From: Acidobacteriota bacterium
GTDB taxonomy: Bacteria > Acidobacteriota > Thermoanaerobaculia > Thermoanaerobaculales > Sulfomarinibacteraceae
Assembly: GCA_024641545.1 (NCBI GenBank)
Contig: JAHECW010000043.1
Coordinates: 1 to 33,212 of the forward strand
Length of the DNA: 33,212 nucleotides
Direction of reading: 5' to 3'
Shown here: positions 8,061 to 15,599 of the stretch, in pieces
Position numbering within the stretch: the stretch's first letter is position 1
How the letters are laid out: each line of letters starts with the position of its first letter
Translations under genes and position numbers: made by a program
Notes under the pieces: model-generated
The model's input: only the letters and a program-made list of their open reading frames with translations
What the model was told of the DNA's origin: nothing
The model's database searches: none

Positions 8061-9818
8061 TCAGAAATCGGGCTTTCGGGACTTCAACTCAACGAGTTTC
8101 CTCTGCAGGTCGGCCACCGCCTCGAGGTCCTCGCGATCCGCCGCGTGCCGGACCGCGGCGGTGATCTCATGCGCCTGCGCCTTCCACTGCTCGAGCATCA
8201 CCCGTTGAAGCTGGAGCCGGATCGACTCCTCGCTGAGCTCGGGCCCCGACCCGGCGCTGACCTCGGCGACCAGAACCATGAGCTCGTCATCCACGGTGGC
8301 CTCCTGCAGCCAACGGATGAAATCCCGGTCCTCGTTCGCTTCGTCGGCGCTGAAGATTTTCAGCTTTTCGATCAGACGGCCCAGCCGCTCGTCGCCGCGA
8401 TGTGCCGGGTCGACCTGATCCGCCACCAGCCTCCGCCATCGAGGCCCGCCGTCGAGGATGATCCGGGCGAGGAAGAGCTCACCACTGCCGAGGCTCGTCC
8501 CCGCCCTCGGCGAACGATCGGCGCCCCGCTGCCCTCCCATCCGCCGCGCGAGGTCGCGGAGCACGTCCTCGGAAAAGCCCATTCGCTGGGTCAACTCCAT
8601 GAAGAGCTCGTCGCGGATATGTGGATCTCTCGCCGAACCCACCAGCACCGCAAGGTCAGCCGCTCCACGCTGGCGGGCGGTCCTCTCGTCGGGCAGATCC
8701 TGGACCAGGAATTCGACCAGGGACGAAGGGTTGCCGAGCATCTCGCGCATGGCGTCGCCGCCCCGGGTGCGAATGATGTCGTCCGGGTCGGTTCCCGGCG
8801 GCAATCCGACCACCGCCACCGCGACCCCCGCCTCGAGGAGAACCCTGGCCCCGGTCGCGGCCGCCCGCCTCCCGGCGGAGTCGGCGTCATAGCACAGCAC
8901 CACCCTGCCATCGGCGCCCAGGCGGCGGCGCAACAACCGTGAATGGTCCGAGGTCAGGGCGGTTCCAAGCGTGGCGACGACGTTGGTGATCCCGACGAGA
9001 TGGAGCGAGAAACAGTCGAAGTAGCCCTCCACCACCACCGCCTCGGCGTCGTCGGCGATGGCGCGGCGGGCGCGGTCGAGACAGAAGAGGGTCGAGCGTT
9101 TGTGAAAAAGGGCGCTCTCCGGGCTGTTGAGGTATTTCGGCTCGCCCTCGCCCAGGACCCGGCCGCCGAAAGCGATGAGCCGACCCTCGCTGTCGCGAAC
9201 GGGAAAGGTCAACCGGCCACGGAACCGATCGTAGGGACTCTTCCCGGAGTCGGGCTGGACAGCGAGCCCGGCCTCGATGATCACGCCCTGTGGGTGACGC
9301 CGCTCCAGGTGATCGAGGAGTTGACGCCAGTCATCGGGCGCGTAACCGAAACCGAAATCGCGCCAGGTCTCCTTGCCGTAGCCGCGGCGCTCGAGCTCGG
9401 ACCGAGCGCCGGCTCCGGCGGGAGCAACGAGCTGCTCCGTGAACCAGTGCTGGGCCTCCTCGAGTACGGTCCGGAGCCGGTCCGATGTCTGACGCCGCCG
9501 CCGTGCATCGGGGCTCGCCGGCGGCAGGTGGACCCCGAACTGGCGGGCGAGCCGTTCGACGGCCTCGGGGAAACTCAGGCGCTCCAGCTCCATGACGAAC
9601 TTGATGGCGTCCCCGCCGGCGTGGCAGCCGAAGCAGTAGAAGAGTCCCTTCTCAGGATCGATGGAGAAGGACGGCGTCTTCTCCTCGTGAAACGGACACA
9701 GCCCCTCGTACTTGCGGCCTCGCTTCTTGAGCTTGACATGATCGCTCGCCACCTCGACGAGATCCGTCGCGTCGCGGACCTGGGCGATGACCTGAGGGTT
9801 GAGATCGGCGTCGATCAT
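8061..9818 (-). CDS. dnaG: DNA primase DnaG
   Basis: DnaG synthesises RNA primers for replication and works with DnaB, whose gene end is at the left edge of this window. The 585-aa protein (E. coli 581) starts with the CHC2-type zinc-binding domain (C41, H44, C62, C65; the motif LCPFHEEKTPSF is intact). The RNA-polymerase core follows with RFRGRLTFPVRD and FGGRVLGEGEPKYLNSPE. A TOPRIM domain has VVVEGYFD with its catalytic Glu (about 262) and the CYDADSAG acidic motif (about 306). The C-terminal third is helical and probably carries the helicase-binding domain. The ATG at 9818 is chosen because the zinc domain begins about 40 residues later, as in the family; the frame stays open upstream but only with low-complexity Arg/Pro/Gly sequence. 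Confidence 0.96.
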   Translation of the reverse strand: MIDADLNPQVIAQVRDATDLVEVASDHVKLKKRGRKYEGLCPFHEEKTPSFSIDPEKGLFYCFGCHAGGDAIKFVMELERLSFPEAVERLARQFGVHLPPASPDARRRRQTSDRLRTVLEEAQHWFTEQLVAPAGAGARSELERRGYGKETWRDFGFGYAPDDWRQLLDHLERRHPQGVIIEAGLAVQPDSGKSPYDRFRGRLTFPVRDSEGRLIAFGGRVLGEGEPKYLNSPESALFHKRSTLFCLDRARRAIADDAEAVVVEGYFDCFSLHLVGITNVVATLGTALTSDHSRLLRRRLGADGRVVLCYDADSAGRRAAATGARVLLEAGVAVAVVGLPPGTDPDDIIRTRGGDAMREMLGNPSSLVEFLVQDLPDERTARQRGAADLAVLVGSARDPHIRDELFMELTQRMGFSEDVLRDLARRMGGQRGADRSPRAGTSLGSGELFLARIILDGGPRWRRLVADQVDPAHRGDERLGRLIEKLKIFSADEANEDRDFIRWLQEATVDDELMVLVAEVSAGSGPELSEESIRLQLQRVMLEQWKAQAHEITAAVRHAADREDLEAVADLQRKLVELKSRKPDF

Positions 9819-9843
9819 TGCTGAGGCATTCTCGCACGCTCCA

Positions 9844-9872
9844 TCCCGCGTCCGCGTCCGTTTCCGTCCCCG
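9844..9872. repeat. Period-6 GC-rich intergenic repeat
   Basis: Between mutS2 and dnaG the plus strand reads CCCGCG, TCCGCG, TCCGTT, TCCGTC, CCCGAT: five consecutive hexamers of the form YCCGNN. The same pattern recurs at 32773-32804 and, inverted, at 32918-32951. The rest of this 226-nt gap (9819-10044) also contains a GC hairpin-prone motif near 9925-9940; no gene is seen. Confidence 0.45.
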
Positions 9873-10044
9873 ATACGATGTGCAGCGGCAGGGACGGCGT
9901 CCGGGGCAGCGGCAGACCTTTACCGGGGCGGGACGCCCGCACCACAAAGGCGGCCCGGAAGGCCGGGGTTGAAGGAGCCAAGGACCGCGACCGTGCACGA
10001 TCGCCGCTGCCCAGGCCCTGGCTCCGAACTCTCCCCGCGGCGAC

Positions 10045-12426
10045 CTAGCCGCTTTCCTCGAGCTCGACCTCGGTGGCGCCGGTGCCACCCCGGTTGCCGG
10101 GCGGGTGCTTGAATGACTTCACCGCCGGGTGCTCGCGGCAGACATCGGCGACCATGCGGCGGAGCGTCCCGGTGCCATGCCCGTGGACGATCCGGATCGC
10201 CCGCTTGCCGGCGGAAAAGGCCTGATCGAGAGCCCTTTCCAGGTCCTCCCGCGCCCGTTCGCTGTCCAGTCCGATCAGCATGAGCTCCTGCGGGGCCTCT
10301 TCGCTGACCTCGACGTGGACGATCCGTTTGCTCGGTGCTTTCGTCGATTGACGGAGAACCTCGACATCGCTGGTGGGGACCCAAACCCGCTTGTTGCCGA
10401 TGACCACCGAAACCCGCGATCCCCGAACCGCCTGGATCTCGCCCTCGCCCCCCAGACCGACGAGACGCACCCGCGCGCCGATCTGCGGACCGTCGGGTTC
10501 CGGCGGCGCCTCGGGCCGAGGCTGCGCGCCGAGATCGAGCGCTTCGTCGCGCAGCTTCTGGATGCTGCGCCTACCCAGGGGTTTGAGTTCCTTGGTGGCC
10601 TTCTCGAGCTTGGCGGTCGCCCGATCGAGCTGCTGCTTGGCCCGGAGTCGAAGCCGCTCTCGTTCGGCAGAGAGTTCGACCGGCACCTGCGCGCGTTCCT
10701 TCTCGAGGCGGGCGAGTTCGGCCCCGGCGTCGAGCCTGAGCCTCTCGATTTCGACCTCGCGCACCGCGAGGTCGGTCCGCTCTTCGATCAACTCCTGTTC
10801 GAGGGTCTCCAACCGTCGCAACCAGCGGTCGAGCTCGAGGTGCTCGCCGCCGAGCAGCTCCTTGGCGCGCGCCAGAACACCACCTGAAATTCCCATCCTC
10901 GAGGCGATTTCGAGGGCCCTCGACCTCCCGGGACGACCCACCGCCAAATGGTAGGTCGGTCGTTCGTTGGCCTCGTCGTACTCCATGGCTGCGTTTTCGA
11001 AACCATCGGCCGACGACGCCACCATGGCGATGGAAGCGAGATGGGTGGTGGCGACGGTCAATGACCCACGAGCGGTGAGCGCCTCGAGGAGGGCGCAGCC
11101 GAGCGCGGCGCCCTCGAGGGGATCCGTTCCCGCGCCGAGTTCATCGTAGAGCACCAGGGTTCGCTCGGCCGCATCGCCGAGGAGCCGGGCGGTCGCCGCC
11201 ATGGCGCCCGAGAACGTCGACAGATCAGCCGTGACGTCCTGCTCATCGCCGACATGGCACCACAGATCGTCGATTTCGGGAATCGTGGTCCCCGCGTCAA
11301 CCGGGAGCGGAATCCCGTGGTAGCACATGAGCACCATCAAACCGAGGGTCTTGAGCACCACCGTCTTGCCGCCGGCGTTGGGACCGGAGATGACGAGGGT
11401 TCGCACGCCGGCGGGCAGGGCGAAGTCGAGGGGCACCACCGGTCGCTGGGTCCGGCTGCGCTCGGGATCCCCGAGAACCTCGATTCGAAGATCCCGGAGG
11501 CGGCCGTCGAGGAGAGGGTGACGGGCGCCCTCCAACCGGAGATCCGCCTCGCCTTCGGGAAACACGATGCGTCCGCCCGCGGCTTTCCCGAAGAGGACCG
11601 CCGCCTGGGCGGCATCGAGCCGACCCAGGGTTGCAACGGCGGCTGCGAGCTCCCCGGCCGCACCCGCGAACGCATCGCCGATCACCCTGAGAATGCGTTG
11701 CACCTCGTGCCGCTCTTTGGCCGCCGTCTCGGCCAGCGCATTGTTGAGCTCGACAGCCTCGAAGGGCTCGATGAAGACCGTGGCTCCGGTCGAAGAGGTG
11801 TCCAGGAGAAGCCCGGGAACCTCCGATCGGCCCCCGGAACGGACCGGGAGGCAGTAGCGGTCGCGGCGCACGGTCGGAGGCGCGTCGGCGACCGCATCGC
11901 CGTGCGCCCGGCGAACCCCCGCCAATACCTGGAGAAGATCCTGTCGGCGGCGGCCCGTGGCCCGTCGGAGCCGCGCGAGCTCGGGAGACGCATCATCGGG
12001 GATTCGGCCGTCGCGACCGAGCAGGGGCGAAACCACGGCCACCAGAGCCGTCGTATCGGGAAGTTCCTCGGCGACGCCGCGGAGCACCGCCAACTCATCG
12101 GCGACATCACCCAACCTGCGGCGAACCGCGGCGACCCGCTTCGCCAACGACAGCAGGGCGAGAAACTCCTTCGGCTCGGTCGGTGTCGGTGCTTCGGGTT
12201 CGAGCCATGCGGCTGCCTCGTCGACGCCGTCGAGCGGCAACGGCCCATCGACGGCGATGAGTTCGAGCAGCGCGGAGTTGAAGACCGCACGTCGGAGCGC
12301 CTCAGCGACCCCGGGGAAGCGGCCGGAATTGCCGAGAAGAAAGCGGCCCATGCGCGTTCGCGCATGGGCCGCCACGAGCTTCATGGTCGTATCGAACTCG
12401 AGCTCGGCGTACTGAGAACGTCGCAA
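10045..12426 (-). CDS. mutS2: MutS2 (endonuclease MutS2 family)
   Basis: MutS2 is a MutS-like ATPase lacking the mismatch-recognition domain. In bacteria it is linked to suppression of recombination and to rescue of collided ribosomes. The 793-aa product shows the MutS core with RYCLPVRSGGRSEVPGLL, Walker A GPNAGGKT (about 346-353), a following signature FSGAMAATARLL, Walker B LVLYDELGAGTDP (about 420-432) and a TTHLA switch. A long coiled coil (about 515-625), a KOW-like segment and a C-terminal Smr domain with HGHGTGTLR follow. The Smr LDLHG/LDLRG motif reads LMLIG, so its acidic residue is missing. The start is a TTG three bases after the rpsU stop; an ATG at 12384 is an alternative but would cut the conserved N-terminus. 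It stands between rpsU and dnaG, so is likely co-transcribed with them. Confidence 0.94.
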   Translation of the reverse strand: MRRSQYAELEFDTTMKLVAAHARTRMGRFLLGNSGRFPGVAEALRRAVFNSALLELIAVDGPLPLDGVDEAAAWLEPEAPTPTEPKEFLALLSLAKRVAAVRRRLGDVADELAVLRGVAEELPDTTALVAVVSPLLGRDGRIPDDASPELARLRRATGRRRQDLLQVLAGVRRAHGDAVADAPPTVRRDRYCLPVRSGGRSEVPGLLLDTSSTGATVFIEPFEAVELNNALAETAAKERHEVQRILRVIGDAFAGAAGELAAAVATLGRLDAAQAAVLFGKAAGGRIVFPEGEADLRLEGARHPLLDGRLRDLRIEVLGDPERSRTQRPVVPLDFALPAGVRTLVISGPNAGGKTVVLKTLGLMVLMCYHGIPLPVDAGTTIPEIDDLWCHVGDEQDVTADLSTFSGAMAATARLLGDAAERTLVLYDELGAGTDPLEGAALGCALLEALTARGSLTVATTHLASIAMVASSADGFENAAMEYDEANERPTYHLAVGRPGRSRALEIASRMGISGGVLARAKELLGGEHLELDRWLRRLETLEQELIEERTDLAVREVEIERLRLDAGAELARLEKERAQVPVELSAERERLRLRAKQQLDRATAKLEKATKELKPLGRRSIQKLRDEALDLGAQPRPEAPPEPDGPQIGARVRLVGLGGEGEIQAVRGSRVSVVIGNKRVWVPTSDVEVLRQSTKAPSKRIVHVEVSEEAPQELMLIGLDSERAREDLERALDQAFSAGKRAIRIVHGHGTGTLRRMVADVCREHPAVKSFKHPPGNRGGTGATEVELEESG

Positions 12427-12429
12427 GAG

Positions 12430-12642
12430 CTAGAGCAGACCCGCCCTGCGTTGCTTCGCCATCTTACGCAGCATTTTCTTTCGGGCTTGGATCATCTGCC
12501 GCTTGCGCTCTTCCGACGGTTTCTCGTAGAAGCGGCGGCGTTTGACCTCGGAGAGGATGCCAGCCTTTTCGCACTTGCGCTTGAAACGGCGCAGCGCTTG
12601 TTCAAAGGATTCGTTATCGCGAACGTAAACTCCTGTAGGCAT
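12430..12642 (-). CDS. rpsU: Small ribosomal subunit protein bS21
   Basis: This 70-aa basic protein is ribosomal protein S21, located on the platform of the 30S subunit near the 3' end of 16S rRNA. It begins [20 protein letters not shown] and continues [27 protein letters not shown], all family hallmarks, and ends in a Lys/Arg-rich helix. The ATG at 12642 lies behind an almost perfect ribosome site (AGGAGGTGA at 12651-12659). An upstream in-frame start would add unrelated residues and is rejected. It is the first gene of the rpsU-mutS2-dnaG-rpoD block and has a candidate promoter at 12712-12740. Confidence 0.97.
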   Translation of the reverse strand: MPTGVYVRDNESFEQALRRFKRKCEKAGILSEVKRRRFYEKPSEERKRQMIQARKKMLRKMAKQRRAGLL

Positions 12643-12650
12643 TGGCGGTC

Positions 12651-12659
12651 TCACCTCCT
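12651..12659 (-). promoter_or_regulatory. Strong ribosome binding site of rpsU
   Basis: The minus strand reads AGGAGGTGA, a 9-base match to the 16S rRNA 3' end, 8 nt before the ATG. It fixes the start of S21. Such a strong site is notable because in some phyla lacking Shine-Dalgarno use rpsU itself is an exception; here the site implies a conventional anti-SD. Confidence 0.8.
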
Positions 12660-12711
12660 CTCCGTGCTTTTCGCGCAGGCTCCGCGGCCGACGCACGCAT
12701 CAGGACGCGCA

Positions 12712-12740
12712 GGCTATCATCCCGCAAGGTCGGCGGTCAA
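12712..12740 (-). promoter_or_regulatory. Candidate promoter of the rpsU operon
   Basis: The minus strand has TTGACC (12735-12740, 5 of 6), a 17-nt spacer and ATAGCC (12712-12717) overlapping the better-looking GATAGC. It lies about 70 nt before the rpsU start. The -10 is weak, so it is a suggestion. Confidence 0.4.
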
Positions 12741-12806
12741 GATCGAACTCAGCAACCCGGGGGACTGCAGCCGGGAAGTGAACCGACGCCGAAACGGCGC
12801 CCGAGC

Positions 12807-13607
12807 TCAGTCTTCGACGACCGTGGTCGCCGCTACCGCGTCCCAGTTCTTGTCATAGGCCTTCCCGGTCTTGGTCTTGAAGTAGAAGGCCGCGGCGCCG
12901 CCTTCGCGCTTTTTATAAAGCCAGGACTCGACGCCCTTTTCCGGGATCTCCTGGATGTTTCGGAAATAGACCTGACCCACAACCGACGTCACCTCTTCCT
13001 TGGTCATGCCCTTGGTGACGGCGTCGAAGCGTTCCTTGGTGATGTAACGCCAGTCTTCGAGTTCAGCGATCTTGGCAACCAACGGGTGGTAGGAGGTCAG
13101 ACCGGCGGCTTCGAAAAAACCTTTCGCGGTGCTGAGGTTATCGATGGCCTTCTTGTAGTCCCCGGCCTTCGCGACCATGTCGTCGGCGACCAGAATGGCT
13201 TCATCGGCGTAGATCATCAAGGCGCTCGCGGTCTCGTCGGATTCGGGATAGTCGTTGATGCCGACGTTGAGTAGATCGGCGAGTTGGCCCTGAACACCCT
13301 CGAACGCCGCTTCGTTCTCGTCAGCGGATGATTCGAGTCCGTTTTGGATCTCTTCGAGCTCGACCTTTTGTTCGTCGGTGCGCTTGTTCTCGGGGATGGC
13401 TTGCAGCTCGGCGAGTTTCGCCTTTGCGACCTCGATCTCGGTACGCATATTCACCAGGGCGTCGTACTCCACCTGCAGGGTGGCAAACTGCTCCTGGAAC
13501 GCGGCAAGCTTGAGCTCCTCCTCGCTCGGCCCCCGAGAGCAACCCTCTACGAGTCCCAACACGGCGACAAGGACGACAAAAACGGACAGTAGACGGAAAC
13601 TCCTCAT
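12807..13607 (-). CDS. Coiled-coil lipoprotein with BamE/SmpA-like C-terminal segment
   Basis: No firm family is recognised. The 266-aa product begins with a lipoprotein signal: a basic start MRSFR, a hydrophobic stretch, and the lipobox-like LVEGC with Cys at about 23. Residues 25-110 are a charged coiled coil. A helical middle region of hypothetical tetratricopeptide-like character follows. The last 75 residues contain TKGMTKEEVTSVVG, then strands ending in WLYKKREGG and AAFYFKTKTG, which resembles the 'GMTxxEVxxxLG' pattern of the BamE/OmlA fold; this is inference. The ATG at 13607 has GGGAGAGG just upstream and starts the signal peptide, so upstream starts are rejected. It is probably monocistronic; a GC hairpin (near 12786-12799) follows the stop without a T-run. 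Likely location is the outer membrane or periplasmic face. Confidence 0.75.
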   Translation of the reverse strand: MRSFRLLSVFVVLVAVLGLVEGCSRGPSEEELKLAAFQEQFATLQVEYDALVNMRTEIEVAKAKLAELQAIPENKRTDEQKVELEEIQNGLESSADENEAAFEGVQGQLADLLNVGINDYPESDETASALMIYADEAILVADDMVAKAGDYKKAIDNLSTAKGFFEAAGLTSYHPLVAKIAELEDWRYITKERFDAVTKGMTKEEVTSVVGQVYFRNIQEIPEKGVESWLYKKREGGAAAFYFKTKTGKAYDKNWDAVAATTVVED

Positions 13608-13783
13608 GGCCTCTCCCTTCGGCAAAAACGCTAGCAGAACCGACGACGCGTGACAACGCCTTTCCCAGCTCAGAGATAGACCTAATCTCATCATCAACCA
13701 CCCGGCCGGTGTTATGCTCATCGGGTCCAGACCACACGATCGAATCCGTCCGGCGAAAGGTCCATTGAACGCGCTGGCGGATC

Positions 13784-13813
13784 TTGACTGCTGGACCGGG
13801 CGCCGGAGATAAT
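13784..13813 (+). promoter_or_regulatory. Near-consensus sigma-70 promoter of the GAF / transglycosylase / YjbQ operon
   Basis: TTGACT (13784-13789) and GATAAT (13808-13813) are each 5 of 6 to consensus, with an 18-nt spacer. The predicted transcript start near 13820 lies just ahead of AGGAGG (13838-13843) and the ATG at 13848. It would leave almost no leader for a GTG at 13824, supporting the ATG as start. Confidence 0.7.
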
Positions 13814-13847
13814 AAAGTTACGTGTGGCGAGTCAGTCAGGAGGCACC

Positions 13848-15599
13848 ATGGAGCGGTATGACGCGATTCTTGAACAGCTCAAAAAAGCGCAGAGTCGTGG
13901 TATGGAAACCATCACGAACCGTCTCGACTTTGTGGTGCAGAGCCTCGAGGAACTGATCCACGAGGCCAAGTCTTCTCTTCAGGGAGCGCTTCCCGAGTCT
14001 GTCAACGAATTCCTTCCCGTGGCCGAGATCGAGGCGGCGCTGGACACCTATCGTCAAGAGGCCGATGCGCAACGGAAGCACTGCGCCGAACTCGAAGCCC
14101 AGATCGGCGCGCTCAAGCACGCCACCGCCAGCCCACAACATTCCGCCTCCATCAACCTGTTGCGGACTCTCGACAAGGCCAGGAGCCAGTCGGAACTTCT
14201 CAAAGAGCTTCTCCCCGCCATTTCCGAACACGCCGCACGTGCCGTCGTTCTCGTCCTTCGTGAGGGCAAGGTGACGGCGTGGAGTGGAATCGGTTTTGCC
14301 GACGGCGAGGTCCTTCGATCCTGGCAGGGGGATGTCGCGGAGAGTTCGGCGTTGTCCAAGCTGTTGGAGGTCTCGCGGCCGGTTCGTTTTGCTCCCGTCG
14401 AGGATGACCTCTTCCGCACATGGTTCGCCGAAGAGGTGGAGCCCCGCGAGATTCTGTTGATCCCGGTGGTGCTGCGGGGCAAGCTGATGGGCACGATCTA
14501 TGTCGACCGGCTCGACGAACACCCGTGGAACCCCGAGACCGCCCAGACACTGGTTGCTCAGGTCTGCTGGCTCATCGACACGCTGCAGTATCGCCAGACC
14601 GCCGCGCCCCCCCTCGCCGAAGCGGTTGAAATCGGTCACACCGCCGAGGTGTTCGTTCCCGAAACACCGCCGACGGTCGAGGAGGCCGAAGCGGAGAGTG
14701 AGATCGGGGCCGAGGCACAGATCGACGAAGCCGAGGCGGCAGCCGAGCCCGAAGATGCGGCCGCAGACGATGCCGACGACGGCGATCTCGCGGGCGCCGC
14801 GACCGCTGCACCCCAGATCGATCCTTCAGCGACGATCAAGATCGACGTATCGGGACTGGGCGCCGCTGAAATCGCGGGTGACGACGATGTCGTGACCGAA
14901 GCCGTCGATGAGATCGGGCGCCATGCCGAGATCACCACCGCCGGCTTCGAACCCGAAGAACCGGCAGTAGCCGAATTTGAAGAGTCGGCCGAGCCCGAGA
15001 GCTTCGATCCGGACGCGCTCGCCGAGTCCGCAGCAGAGGCCGAGTCCGGGTTCGAGCCCGAGCCCGAGTTCGCCCCCGGGTTCCAACCCGAGCCCGAGAC
15101 CCAGTTCGAACCCGAACCCGAGTTCGAACCGACCGGGGCCGGTGACGAGATCGGTGACGAGGACAGCGCCGAAGCCGCACCGCCTGAAGCGAGCGCGGTA
15201 CCGAGCCGGGTTCAGATGCCTGTGACCCCGCCCGAACCGGAGGAAGAGGAGCCGGAACCGTCGGGATCCCGCTTCCTCGACGAACCGCCACCGGTCCAAC
15301 CGGTTCAACCCCCGCCCGCAGAGCCGGAAGAAGAGGTTTCCGAGGACGAGGCACAACGGGAGGAGGCGCGCCGCTTCGCTCGATTGCTCGTCTCCGAGAT
15401 CAAACTCTACAACGAAGAGCAGGTCGAACGCGGTCGCGAGTCGAAGGATATCTATCATCGCTTGCGGGAGGACATCGACCGCAGCCGCGAGATGTTCGAG
15501 AAGCGGATCTCCACCGAAGTCCGCGAGAACCAGGACTACTTCCAGGACGAGTTGGTCAGGATTCTCGCCGACGGCGACCCCGATCTCCTCGGTATGTGA
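13848..15599 (+). CDS. GAF-domain protein with long acidic linker and conserved C-terminal helical module
   Basis: This 583-aa cytoplasmic-looking protein has four parts. Residues 1-100 form a coiled coil. Residues about 103-250 are GAF-like: a helix LLRTLDKARSQSELLKELLP, then strands with VVLVLREG, ARSG-type loop WSGIGF, ILLIPVVLRGKLMGTIYVDR. Residues about 255-500 are a disordered acidic Glu/Pro/Ala linker with FEPEPEF-type repeats near 400-430. Residues 503-583 are a charged helical module (EEARRFARLLVSEIKLYNEE, DIYHRLREDIDRSREMFEKR) ending in DYFQDELVRILADGD. It has no signal peptide or catalytic output domain, so a sensory or scaffold role is likely but unproven. The ATG is fixed by AGGAGG upstream. 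The stop overlaps the next start by 4 nt, so it is translationally coupled to the transglycosylase. Confidence 0.8.
   Translation: MERYDAILEQLKKAQSRGMETITNRLDFVVQSLEELIHEAKSSLQGALPESVNEFLPVAEIEAALDTYRQEADAQRKHCAELEAQIGALKHATASPQHSASINLLRTLDKARSQSELLKELLPAISEHAARAVVLVLREGKVTAWSGIGFADGEVLRSWQGDVAESSALSKLLEVSRPVRFAPVEDDLFRTWFAEEVEPREILLIPVVLRGKLMGTIYVDRLDEHPWNPETAQTLVAQVCWLIDTLQYRQTAAPPLAEAVEIGHTAEVFVPETPPTVEEAEAESEIGAEAQIDEAEAAAEPEDAAADDADDGDLAGAATAAPQIDPSATIKIDVSGLGAAEIAGDDDVVTEAVDEIGRHAEITTAGFEPEEPAVAEFEESAEPESFDPDALAESAAEAESGFEPEPEFAPGFQPEPETQFEPEPEFEPTGAGDEIGDEDSAEAAPPEASAVPSRVQMPVTPPEPEEEEPEPSGSRFLDEPPPVQPVQPPPAEPEEEVSEDEAQREEARRFARLLVSEIKLYNEEQVERGRESKDIYHRLREDIDRSREMFEKRISTEVRENQDYFQDELVRILADGDPDLLGM

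Noticed and set aside
9819-10088. 90-residue N-terminal extension of DnaG
   Set aside because: Arg/Pro-rich low-complexity sequence encoded by repeat-like DNA; DnaG family proteins start close to the zinc domain as from 9818.
11254-12858. 534-codon plus-strand frame spanning mutS2, rpsU and the spacer
   Set aside because: It crosses the well-supported S21 gene and its promoter and has no homology signals.
15050-15132. Possible DNA tandem repeat with GAGCCC units
   Set aside because: It is the coding sequence of the Glu/Pro linker of the GAF protein and needs no separate explanation.
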